From Steinernema hermaphroditum (taxonomy: Eukaryota; Nematoda; Chromadorea; Rhabditida; Steinernematidae): 64,000 nt of DNA. The notes under the pieces are model-generated. The model had not been told where the DNA came from, searched no databases, and was given only the letters and a program-made list of their open reading frames with translations. The DNA lies in NCBI GenBank assembly GCA_030435675.1, contig CM059622.1:5022001-5086000 (forward strand), in the 5' to 3' direction. Shown one piece after another: positions 1-10,167 of the stretch. The translations under genes and the position numbers were made by a program. Position 1 is the stretch's first letter. Every line of letters begins with the position of its first letter.

Positions 1-470
1 TTCCGCTTCTTCTGAGACTTCGAGGGACGGCGTTCGCTGCTGGTGTTAGGGATGGAGAACATGTCCGTGGAGCTCTCGTCCATGTAGCCACTGGCGTCGC
101 TCCCCTCCTCCGACATGTTCGAGGATCCGGGCGTCTCGGCCGATGCGGCGGCGGAGAAGGGGAACGGGGGCTGCGTGGGGACGAAGGGAGACGTCACCGA
201 AGAGGCCGAGAAGAGGCGGTCGCAGTCGCGGATCGCCTTCTTCGCTGAGTCGCCCTTCTTCTCCAGCTTCAGCGTTGACTTCGACGGGGGCTGCGACGAC
301 ATGAACTTGTCCCAGCCCTGGAAGACGTTCCCATACTCGGCCGTTTCTTCGAGATAGGAGCCCTCGAAATTGTATATCTGCTGCTCGAGCTGCTTAAGGC
401 TGTCCTCTATTTCCGTGCGCTTTTTGATGAGCTCGTTGAGTTCGCGACGGATTTCGATGTCGCGCGACAT
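1..470 (-). CDS. MEAF6: MEAF6/EAF6 histone acetyltransferase subunit (3' end off window)
   Basis: Small non-catalytic subunit of NuA4/MYST-type histone acetyltransferase complexes, nuclear. The reading frame starts at the ATG at 468-470 and stays open to the window edge (156 codons, no stop seen). The N-terminal coiled coil carries the family signature: an [16 protein letters not shown] heptad stretch, then [16 protein letters not shown] and a [11 protein letters not shown] motif, followed by a [10 protein letters not shown] motif. All of these align in order with human MEAF6. The tail is Ser/Pro/Glu-rich. A TTTTCAG acceptor lies 7 bases before the ATG, suggesting trans-splicing. It lies 203 bp downstream of vps-34 on the same strand, so it is probably the last gene of that operon. 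Single exon within the window. Confidence 0.85.
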   Translation of the reverse strand, partial: MSRDIEIRRELNELIKKRTEIEDSLKQLEQQIYNFEGSYLEETAEYGNVFQGWDKFMSSQPPSKSTLKLEKKGDSAKKAIRDCDRLFSASSVTSPFVPTQPPFPFSAAASAETPGSSNMSEEGSDASGYMDESSTDMFSIPNTSSERRPSKSQKKR

Positions 471-673
471 TGTTCCTCTGAAAATCCCAACTGACGGTCG
501 ATTCACACAGATCACGGATTCTCGGGCAAACACTGCCAAGTCTGTACGCGAGCAAACACGATGTCTACGTTTACGCGGAAACAGATGAAAGAATAACAGT
601 GTGCAGAAAATAATAATACAGGGAGAATTAGATTAGATTATGAATACTATAGGATGTGACGTAGACGTGTGAT

Positions 674-2583
674 TTAGCTTCCGAGCGCTTCCTCAAGCAA
701 TTTGCCAAAGAGAGAGATCAGAGAGCGACCTGAAACAATCTTCGTTGTCACTATGCATAGCTCGGAACAAACGTACTGTTTGATATCGTGGGCGTAATCG
801 GAGAGTTTCGCCATTGTGGCGTTGATGCTGCAGGTGATAGCCTTCTGGAAGATCATTATCGCCTCTTTGTCGTTGACATTGAGATGAAGGCGGCCCTGGA
901 CCTTCTGAACAGCCTTGTCCTTCTCGTCGGCAATGTCAGGGATGCCGGCGTCGAGCATCAACGAGAAGAGGTTGAGGATGATATTGGCGTTCTGGCGGAG
1001 GATGTTGAAGGCTTGGAAGCAGAAATCGAGGAATTGCTTGAAGTGCTCGCTGTTGGCGCCGCCCATCGCGTTGATCATATCGTAGTTGAGCTTCATCGGG
1101 GGCGGCATCGGCTTCGGGTCGCGGCCGAGGATGAAGCCGAAGTCGATGTGGAACATCTTGCCATTCTCGCAGATCAGCAGGTTGTCCATGTGCCGGTCGC
1201 CGATGGCCAGAATGTAGGTGATGACGCAGTAGCCGGCGCACGAGCGGATGTAGTTCGTCATCGCGTCCTCCTCGATGCCGTAGGGACCAGTCTTCGACGG
1301 ACGGAACGACCGCAGCATCTCCTGGAATCTGTGTTTAGAAGAAGGCTGCGCTGTATCTCAAGTACCTGGATTCCTCCTTTGTAGGTGGAACTAACGACTC
1401 TGAGGGGAGTTCCTTTCACGAACTGGACAAATCCTTCTTTAGCGGATGTGGCCAAGACCCAGTAGGGCGTGAGCTTCAAATCGAGGGCATTGTCTCGCCA
1501 TATTCTGTCGAAAAGACGGACCATCTGAACGACGAGCTGATCTTGCCTAAAATACGAATAATGAGATGTATCAAGTGAAAAGCCTACCTCAAGTCGTCTC
1601 CTCTCTTGAAAATCGTCACATACGGCTCGGCGTCATTATCGTCGCCCGTCTTCCTCAAACTCAACTTCATCGGCATCAGGTTGCTCTGGAAGAGACTTGT
1701 CATCTGCGCCAGTACATGGTCCACCCTGATGTTAGGGTCCAATGGGAGTGGAAGGCCTTCCAGATCGAGAAGCTCCGGATTCTCGCTCATCAGTGATCGG
1801 GCGATCTTCTCTTTCGTTTCCCTCTTTCCACCCTCCTTCTGCACTTGTTCCGCCACAACAACCAGATTCTTGACGAATTTCTACAACAGAAGACGTCTAC
1901 CGTAACCCAAAGACTCCAGCTACCTGTTGATGCTCCAGATAGTACGCGTATCGCCTCGAGAGTTCGGAACTCTCCTTCAGGGCCTGAACAAGGTCATCCA
2001 TGATTTCAGAGTAGAGCGCGGCGACCATCTTGTCGATCTTCTCGTTCACTTCGATCTCCACCTTCAAGTACCAAAAGAGATAGTTGGCGACGCGGAAGTC
2101 TTTGCAAGCAAAGTGGATCAAGAGACCTTTCAAGTCAAATTGCGAGTTGATCGTTTCTACATTGTTCAGCAACACATCTTCATCGGCTTCTTGTGCAATT
2201 TGCACTTCCATAAAACGTGATTCACTTTGTTCTGCAGAGGCCGCTACGATTGTCGATTCTTGGATGAAGTAAGTCCTCAGTCCTGTGTCGTATCTTAAAG
2301 CTTGTACAAGTTGCGGGAGATACAGGAGAATCTCATCCACAGTGGCTTCAGCGAATCGGCTCACAGCGTATTTCCGCACTTGGTCATTTTGGAATTCAGC
2401 TGACAGCAATTCAAGCGCGTCTTCTGGATCGATCGGTGCCCAATCTTTTATTATCCTGATAGCCTGGGTCGCTTCATCGGGATCTTTCCAGCACACGGAC
2501 CTGATGAATTTCGTTAGCGTCTTCTTGTGGTGTCGCAGAAGAAATGGTGATTTCCGGAGAAGATAGCTTCGTTTCACGGACAT
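674..2583 (-). CDS. vps-34: Class III phosphatidylinositol 3-kinase VPS34, apparently lacking the C2 domain
   Basis: Makes PI3P from phosphatidylinositol on endosomes and autophagosomes. Exons (minus): 2583-1924, 1880-1588, 1546-1366, 1321-674; all GT-AG, about 593 codons. Residues 1-250 form the PIK helical domain (KTLTKFIRSVCW, DALELLSAEF, YAVSRFAEA, LPQLVQAL). The kinase domain follows, with the ATP-loop region ending FKRGDDLRQDQL, catalytic loop GDRHMDNLL and activation segment DFGFILGRDPKPMPPPMKL. All catalytic motifs are intact. Usual family length is about 890 residues; the N-terminal C2 domain (about 280 residues) that binds VPS15/Beclin is not encoded between this start and csn-2, only 278 bp upstream. 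A TTTATAG acceptor sits 17 bp before the ATG, consistent with a trans-spliced operon gene. Start choice follows that acceptor. Confidence 0.9.
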
Positions 2584-2861
2584 GCTCGGTTGAGATCGAT
2601 CTATAAAGAAGTAAGATGAGAATACGAACTGAACAAAGTAATCAGGGTATTTCACGCCTGTATATCATAGCGACAGGGAAAGCACTGCAATATCTAGCAT
2701 CCAATGCACTAAAAATAGCTCCAGATCCTCGTCAGCAAGCACATACTTCTAAATGTGTCACACCCACAGATCAAATATAACGACGCTACTACGAATAACA
2801 ACAAAGGCAACGCAGCTGGAGAAACGACTTTTAATTACATAGCTTATCAGTGTATAACAAT

Positions 2862-4418
2862 TCAGTTTGCCTTTCCCGCCACAGCTGCATGCACGTTCGC
2901 CACACTCAAGGCCAGTTTGTTGACACCGTCGACGAGATTCTGCGTTTCCTGGTCCATCGTGAATTCATCGTTGATTTCAAGCAGCTCACTTCTCTGGTCG
3001 ATGCGGTAGTTGAGATTTTCGTTGAGAATAGCATCCCGTAGAAGCTTGTACACCTCGAACACGCTGACGTTGACCGTTTTGGCCAGGTAGTCGAGGCGCA
3101 CTCGCGTGTACGGACGGATCGTTTTAAGAAGAACCTATAAAGTCACTTTTTAGAAAGGTATATGGGTTGAGGAGATCTACCTGTGTTCGGATATTCGTAA
3201 GAAGCTCGTCGATATGCTCTTTGATGAATGGGTCGGACATGATTGAGTCTTTATGGTCGATCAGGATTTTCTCGAAATCGCTGATGGAACTCGCTTGATA
3301 TGCACTGATCAGATTTGTCATGGCGATAATTTCGGGCTCGTTGCGGAACGGTTTTGCTTCTTGACTGTCGAATGGGTTGATGTCCGATTTGATCAGCATG
3401 TTGGCGAGTACCAGGTACTTCAGGCAGTTAATGCGACGCTGAGATCCACTTTCGTCATAGTTCTTGAACGCTTCGAAAAAGTCGGTGTGCGCCTTCTCAA
3501 ACGATCCGTTCCGAAGGTGCATTTTACCCCCGCACTCTGAAGTAAGCATTGATTAAACTGTTCTGGAAGTGGTAAACTACCTCTGATGGTTCCCATGATC
3601 AGTGGATGCGGTATTCCGCTTTTGATCTTCAGCGATTTCTCGTACAAACGCTGCAGTACCTTGTTGTTCTTCTGCTCCGTATACATCTGAATTTCAAGCG
3701 CATAGATCTCCAGAAGCTGTGTTCCTTTTTTCTGGTCTTCTTCGCCAGTTTCCGTCTAAAACACCGCAGTTACTACTTCCTAGATCAATGGTCCACGTGC
3801 CTGGCAAGATTCACGGAGCAGGTCGATCACCTTCTCGAGCTTGTCGAACTCGCTCTGTTCGAAGTAAAGCTTACCAAGCTTCACATTCGTTTTGAACCAT
3901 AGACGCTCGTTTTTAGCATCCTTCAGTACGTCCAATGTGATTTCATAGAACTTCTGCAACAGATCCGTCCGTTTCGAGGTGGAAATGTAGTCCAGAATCG
4001 AGTTAATCGACTTTTCTGAGTAGTTCTTCGTGACGGCTGATTTGATATAGGTTAGGAGCTTCCTGTAGTAGCCGAGCATTCGGTCGAAGTCCTCCTGAAG
4101 AGATGACTCAGATAATATCCATGGTGCAGATGATATACCCGTTGGAAGGTAATCTTGACCATTTGCTTGAGGGCTTTAAAGCCCCAATCACCCTTCTCGC
4201 TCTCCATGTCCAAAACGCCTTCGAAACACCTGATCGCCTCGGCGAAGTCACCATCAGATTTCGCTGACTTTCCCGCATAGTACTGGTTCTCAAGATGCAC
4301 ATCCGGCTCACTGCCGGAGTCATCTGAATATTCCTGAAATGACTCAGTAAGCCAGAAGAGATGATGTGCTTACGAGATCGTAATTCTCGTCGTCGTCCAT
4401 CATGAAGTCGTCATCCAT
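2862..4418 (-). CDS. csn-2: COP9 signalosome subunit 2
   Basis: PCI-domain subunit of the COP9 signalosome, which removes NEDD8 from cullin-RING ligases. Exons (minus): 4418-4374, 4333-4139, 4094-3801, 3755-3581, 3536-3181, 3134-2862; 445 codons plus stop, close to the human length of 443. Diagnostic runs: acidic start [115 protein letters not shown] and [11 protein letters not shown]. The PCI/winged-helix part is in the last two exons. The intron at 3756-3800 has a GC donor. A CTCTTTCAG acceptor lies 13 bp upstream of the ATG. It is likely the first gene of an operon with vps-34; in C. elegans the two genes are neighbours (B0025.2 and B0025.1, from memory). Confidence 0.95.
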
Positions 4419-5044
4419 GATTGGGAGCTTCCTGAAAGAGGCCAATTTTAAAGGAGAACACGTGGCAAAAACTAAGCAACCGCCAACAGCGAAGGAAAAC
4501 GACGTTTAGACAGAAAGTGAGACTGGACAGTAGACAGCCCAACCATAAGTTCAGACAATGCGCGAAATTACAATAAGGAAGAAACAAATAATCTGATAAT
4601 CCAGTCCTAGACAGACATTATGCGAGACTCTACTGTCTGTCTGCATGGAGACCAGATCCTGTCTATCAAAATCTGCAAATAACACATATGTATGCATGAC
4701 TGAGCAACTGAGAGTTACGAATAAACAACGACCCGCCAACCGTACTTGCAAACAACTCAGCCATGCATTTCCACTCAAGACCTCATCAAAGTATTTAGCA
4801 TGAACAACTTGTTCGTCGACAACAAGGCTGTGGGGCAAGCAGCTGCAACAAACATTTATCGTCTCATTTGAAAGCTTTCGACAATGTTATTTTCAAGACT
4901 AGAGGAAACGTATCACAAGCAATATTAGAAAGTGACGAAGACCCGATGCGAATGTGATTTCTTTGGGAAGCTGTTTCACCGTTCCACCTCAATACTGACG
5001 TGATTGCTGCCTGGGCTAAAAGTGCAAAGCGTCAGAAAATTGCC
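4419..5044. other. Intergenic, probable csn-2 operon promoter
   Basis: Between the csn-2 start and the end of the DHHC gene. The longest ORF (minus, 4551-4838) has no recognisable protein features and I see no clear exon. An extra 3' exon of the DHHC gene could lie here, because a weak GT (GTACGT) sits near its stop codon at 5045. Confidence 0.4.
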
Positions 5045-8000
5045 TCAAAAATGGATGACGTACTTTCCAGCAGCGCTTGGCAAGGCGGGAGGCGGGACCT
5101 CTTCTCGAGGGCGAGATCGAGTAGCATTATCTGGTTCCGAACTTCCGGATCCTGACGCTTGATCAGCATTCATGTTCTCCCGGCTGTCCACAGAATTCAA
5201 CCCGGTGGCACAAGCCGTCCAGTTTCCCCTCAGTGAGCTCACATCTACGGTCACCACTGGATCAGGGCGAACGATGCCCCGGCGGTCAATTAGGCTGCAA
5301 TTAGGCAATACCGTATCTCGAATATCTTGAAGACAATTTACCTGGGCAGCTCAGGAAGACAAAGCACGTGATAGCAATTGAGGAACACATTGCCCTTCGA
5401 ATACGGATTCTTCACGGCTGGCCTTCTTTTCGTGTTGAAAGTGCCCTTGATCTGTAATTGCTTTCCAATTATTAGTATGCAAGAAAACGAAGAGCAGCGT
5501 ACATCCTCATTAGTTGTTTGATTGGTCGCCAGTAAGTACGTGTGAAATCCGGAAAGACCGCAAATTGACCAAACAGAGAAGAAACAGATCAGCAGAACGG
5601 GTATGGTGAGAGGGCTGAACTTCACAGCTTCAATAAACCCCTTATACTCTTGGACTACTAGAACGTCAACGGTGGAAAAATCTGTCATGAGATCGAGCAC
5701 TTACCAAGAACCAACTGAAGAGCGGTAGAACCGAATACATACAGAATGAGGCAGCTGAGCGAAGTGATAAAAAAATAGAAGTAGCGGTAGTTTCTTGCGC
5801 CAATGCAGTTCCCGACCCAAGGACCTGAAAGTGGTGCATCGAAATTGTAATTCAGGGGGCAACTCACAATGATGGTCAAAATTGAGGATACAGTTGTCAC
5901 ATACTGAGCAATGTGAAGAACGAGGTGGTCGGTGAAGACGGCAAGTGTAGCAGTACTTGAGCTTAATGGACTGGCCGTTGACAACAACGGTCTTCGTTCG
6001 CTGCATAGCCGCGAAGTCACGGTCAGAATTTGGAGCAACGAAATTAGCTGAAACGGAAGCTGATGTCGCTTTGGTGGGAAAGAAAAACTCACGATTCATG
6101 GACTGCTCAAGTTGAATAACTTCGAGGCTCGTCGCCTTGGGAATGATGCCAGGATCAGTGAACGACGTCTTGAACAAACTGGCAAACACAATACAGACTA
6201 TGAATGCTGAGAAGAGTGGCAAGGCAATGGTCACCTTCTCAGCGAGGTATGGAGCGCTGAACATAGAGAAGTACACACGTAACTTCTTAGAATGTGAACT
6301 TACATGCAAACATAATACAAGACCATTGTAAAAATAATCAGAAAGACGGTGATGAGGAAGACGGAGCTTTGCTTCGCCATCATAATACGCCCATTACATA
6401 GAAATCTGTTCTTTCCCGTATGTAACCTCCATTTTCGCCGTCCAGCTACGGCTCCGACACCTGTGTCATACGGAAGAGAGCTATTAGGAGCCCCTTGGCT
6501 TCCGTTTCCCGTTCCCGGGCTTGTTTGTATTTGTGCTTGTGGTTGTGACGACGTCGACTGTCCCGCAGTCGAGGCGGCCGAGGCAAACCGCGATCCATCG
6601 TCTTTCATTAGGTGATACGCTGAAAAAGGTCGTTATCAAAAGCGCAGTGAGTAAACAATAGAGAAACAGAGCGCTCAAATGGACAACAACGAACTTACAA
6701 TATCGATTGCGCTGATAATTGCGCACAACGTACGGATTCCGACCGCCGCTGGAGAATTCACGATTCTGCAGATAAAGGTTCACACTGGTCGCCGAAGACG
6801 CGTCGGGTGCGGCCAGCGCACTAGTCTTGACCCGCAGTAATTCCTCCTAAATAGGCGGGAGGTAAGAAACGATCGAGGAAAAGCGACCGCCCTAGGCGGC
6901 ATAATAGATTTATGCGCAGAAAACGAACACTTCCACCACGACAACACGATCGTTGGCAAGGACAACGACAGTCAGGCATGCAGGAGAAGCACTTACCTCG
7001 GCGCCGAAACGGCCGCCGGCGGATGCATACCGCTGACGGCCGAAAGCCGAAACTGCTGATGAAGCTACGCCAGAATGATCGGAGCTTCCGACGTTGCGTG
7101 AATGGGCTGACGACGCAAGCAGCTGATTATTCCGCTCAACATATGAGAAAATAATTGTGGCAATCTGTTAGGGGCCGTTAGGACACAAACAGGGGCAGAA
7201 GGCGGACAGAAAGAAGATGGGAGAAGCAGTAGCCGACGTCCCTCTGAAAGAGGATAGAAGTGATGGGGAGAAGACAGCTGAGTAAGCAGCGATAAGCAAG
7301 GGTTAGCGGGGGGCTTAGGTTAGCGACGGCGGCGATAGCAGAGAAGCGTTAGTTAACATCGGACCCATTATGGCATCACATCAAGCACGACGCTGTGTAT
7401 CGATTTCATTTCGTGTATCGAGGCGTTAGTCATCGCCCATTCACGCATGCGCTCTTCCTCCAGGCACTCGCATTTCTATAAGAAGTGAGAACGTCGCGCC
7501 CCCCATAAAAGTCAAACACAGGACCATCTGCCAAAAGCCGCCTCCTGGCCGTGTGCCAGCGACCACCCGAATTTCCCATTTGCGCGAAATCTTCACTCTC
7601 ATTCTCCAATTTCCTCTCTGTCAAATTTCCAGAGAGATCGCGCTAGGAACCGCAAGCACGTTCACAACAGCTGATCTTCGATCTATAGCACTCTGACGCA
7701 CCCTGAATCATGTTGCACAAGGGCGCTGAAAAGCATGCTAGGGAAGTGACAGCTTGCAATACGACAAGGGACTTTTACAAAATTTCAAAGAAGGAACACT
7801 CCTATTAAGAGCAAAACAACCCAAGCGCAGTATGAAAGGCAAAAATGTTTGACGAGAGTGGGATTCGAACCCACGCCTCCGAAGAGACTGGTGCCTTAAA
7901 CCAGCGCCTTAGACCGCTCGGCCATCTCGCCATTGAATGGGAACCCCAAGAAACTAGCTGCATCCTCACCAGCAAGGCGCAAAACAAACAATTTTTAATC

Positions 8001-8437
8001 CGATTGCATCGCAATTTGGAGAAAGAGTACACACAGAGTGCAAATAAAAGTTTCTTGGAGTGATGTAAAGAGGGCCGTAGAAACAGCTGAACGATACAGT
8101 CCAACTGGTAACGAAGAACCACGCGTGTTCTCATAAAACAACTCTAAAATGACCTTGTAATATCTTGCCTGGGTCAACCAAGTGTGTCACCCAATTTCAG
8201 CGAGTATCTAAAAGATGGCTGACTTCTTACTAATTGATTAAGCGCGCTAACTCGCGCACGAATACTCATAATTGCGTAAATTCGACGGATTAATTCAGTT
8301 CAAATATTTATAAAAAGTGAAAAAACTCTTACCTTTGTTAGCGAGGAAGTAGGAGGTGAGTCGAAGAAGAATTCGGCTTCTTCTTCTCCTTCCGCCGGCT
8401 GCGGACACATAGAGCCGCTTTTGTCACAAACATCCAT
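5045..8437 (-). CDS. DHHC palmitoyltransferase, ZDHHC9/14/18-like
   Basis: Membrane S-acyltransferase that attaches palmitate to cysteines. Exons (minus): 8437-8333, 7164-6997, 6846-6699, 6619-6304, 6256-5868, 5824-5705, 5654-5503, 5451-5342, 5294-5045; about 585 codons. Order: Ser/Glu-rich cytosolic N-terminus, a [19 protein letters not shown] block typical of the ZDHHC9/14/18 branch, two membrane segments, the Cys-rich domain ([19 protein letters not shown] ... FDHHCPWVGNC) with the catalytic cysteine in DHHC, two more membrane segments, a TTNED motif and the SLIDRRG signature near the C-terminus. The catalytic DHHC is split by the intron at 5825-5867. The first two exons rest on splice logic and frame only. 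Intron 1 (1.17 kb) contains a tRNA gene. The gene is divergent from the orphan at 8607 with a 169-bp shared promoter space. Confidence 0.87.
7850..7931 (-). tRNA. tRNA-Leu, anticodon AAG
   Basis: An 82-nt cloverleaf with a long variable arm (type II). The acceptor arm GGCGAGA pairs with TCTCGTC (one G-U), with discriminator A. The anticodon loop is TTAAGGC, giving AAG (Leu CUU). The T arm is GTGGG-TTCGAAT-CCCAC. No intron. It lies on the same strand inside intron 1 of the DHHC gene. Confidence 0.95.
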
Positions 8438-8606
8438 TAAGGGTGTATTCTGGAAAAAATCAAAACACATTAACGTCCTGGAAGACATAAAAGGGCGGCG
8501 AGAAAAAAGCGCGGGAAAAGCAGGAGACATTTACAATAGACAGGAATGTCTGTCTGCAGACGTATTCAACAAAACTGACCATACTGGAATCGGTCGTGCG
8601 CGACCA

Positions 8607-9378
8607 ATGGGCTGCCAGGTCAGTAAAGCGAAACGAGCGAAGAAGGGCCAAAAGTCGGCGCTGGTGGTAACGGATACGGTAAGACTCGTTGCATCGCTCT
8701 CAGTAATTGAAATGTTCAGAATGTGGTGAAAGACAGCGAAAATGTGAAGTCCACGGAGGCGAGCAGCCGGAGTGCCAGTGGAAGTGGAAGCAGCAAAAAG
8801 GTGTCGAAGAGCAGCAAAAAGGCATCGAGGACTGAGGAGATCATCGAATCTATAAGCAAGAGGACGGAAAAAGAGCCGGAGGATCTACAGCCACCGCGAA
8901 AAGAAGAAAGTATTCTTGACGACTCAGTCTTCATGAACCCGAACGTGGGAGTTGAAACCGCGAAACTGGTGAGAGCCAGGTATTTTTCCTTTGAACATGT
9001 AAACAGGCAAGCAAATCTATTTCCAGAAGCCCCGAAAGGGACGTCGAGCGGACACAAAGTGACGAGCGGGAGCGTTCGCCTCCACCGCCACAGCCCCCCA
9101 ATGTCATTGTGAACGAAATTATGCAGCAAGGCAAGGATTTTATTGTGTGGCTTCTTCTGAATTAATCGGTTTCTTTTCTTTTAGCCGCTCAAGCAGAGGA
9201 ATTAGACCGACGGCGTCAAAAGGAACGCGCCGAACGTCGAAAGGCCCTCAAAAAGGCACAGATGAAACGACAACGGCTTTATTCCGAGGAAGACACTCTT
9301 TACGAGCTGCCGATGAATGCGAAGATGCCTGAGATCGATTACCACAACGATGAACTCGCCAATGGTTTAATCACTTGA
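8607..9378 (+). CDS. Uncharacterised protein, predicted N-myristoylated, coiled-coil C-terminus
   Basis: Exons: 8607-8678, 8720-8979, 9027-9130, 9185-9378; 209 codons. The N-terminus MGCQVSKAK fits a myristoylation site (Gly2, Ser6, Lys7) with Cys3 available for palmitoylation, so it could be tethered to membrane. The middle is Ser/Lys-rich and disordered, with a proline run (SPPPPQPP). The C-terminus has a charged helix (AEELDRRRQKERAERRK) followed by MPEIDYHNDELANGLIT. I do not recognise the family. The third intron (9131-9184) needs a GC donor to keep frame. The end overlaps the coding end of the convergent UPF0598 gene by 12 bp. The divergent DHHC palmitoyltransferase next door is a suggestive neighbour, nothing more. 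Confidence 0.7.
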
Positions 9379-10020
9379 ATCGAAATATTGGCTCAACTCA
9401 TTGTCCAGCTCGATAATCTTCCCTTTGTAGGTGAAGTGCGTCGGATTCCCTTCGGAATTGAACGTAAATAAAGGAAACAGTTCGTCGGCTAGTGCGGACT
9501 TCACAAGGGCGTAATTTCCGAATCTCGAGGGGTGATAAAGACGTCCGTTTGGACCCATGTAGAGCTTTGAAGGCTGAAATACCGAACTGACTAAGTGACT
9601 TTTGAGTGACTCCACTCACCTCGAATTCGGCTTTTTTGTTCGAATTGGCAATTGTCCACTCATCATCTTCTTTGTTCAAAGCCGTATATACGATGGGACG
9701 GTCATCACATCGGATGAAATTCCGTTCGCCCATACAGGCGCTGAAAAACGGAAAATCTTTGGCGTATCGATCGTTCTTATCGGTCATTCGTAGACGGGAG
9801 AAGAAAAACGTCAGAAAATGCTTATCTAAACTGCCAATCTCAGAAAGCAATTAATCGGTCAAAACAGCCAACCTTTGAAGCACGACGTAAAGTTTTTCAT
9901 CCGCGCATCGTCCATAAACAGTTGACCGTGATGGTCAATGTAGTAGAAGTACTGGCGCACACCCTCATGTGTCTGTCCCTGAACATAAGAAAGGCGCCTT
10001 AGAGCCTGGAGGAATCTCAT
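9367..10020 (-). CDS. UPF0598 family protein (C8orf82 homologue)
   Basis: Exons (minus): 10020-9873, 9825-9620, 9573-9367; 186 codons. Conserved family runs: LSYVQGQTHEGVRQYFYYI, HHGQLFMDDARMKNF, FFFSRLRM, RNFIRCDDRPIVYT and NGRLYHPSRFGNYALVKSA. Molecular function of the family is unknown. The start MRFLQALRRLSY is basic and amphipathic, like a mitochondrial presequence. It was chosen because an acceptor (TTTTGCAG) ends 3 bases before it and the family motif follows at once. It lies 147 bp downstream of exos-3, the same arrangement I recall in C. elegans (F59C6.12 near F59C6.4), so it is likely a downstream operon gene. The last 12 coding bases overlap the stop region of the convergent gene. 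Confidence 0.9.
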
Positions 10021-10167
10021 CCTCTGCAAAACATGACAATGAGAGGCGACTTTCGGTTTTTATGTAGTGCGCCGATCTGAACGGCGTAAGTCTTCTTCTC
10101 TTAAAGATCTTCAGTCGTTTTTCACAGTCAACAATCAATAACAACATCAAAAACAAAGCAAGACGAA

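Larger units (their letters stand above)
1..4418 (-). other. Probable operon csn-2 > vps-34 > MEAF6
   Basis: Three same-strand genes follow each other with gaps of 278 bp (csn-2 stop to vps-34 ATG) and 203 bp (vps-34 stop to MEAF6 ATG). Each start codon has an acceptor-type AG within about 20 bp upstream that has no matching coding exon, as expected for SL1/SL2 trans-splicing. The gap upstream of csn-2 is larger (627 bp), so the promoter is probably there. Confidence 0.65.

Noticed and set aside
788..1384. 198-codon plus ORF
   Set aside because: Antisense shadow of the vps-34 kinase exons; composition (Val/Glu/Asp runs) is the complement of that coding sequence.
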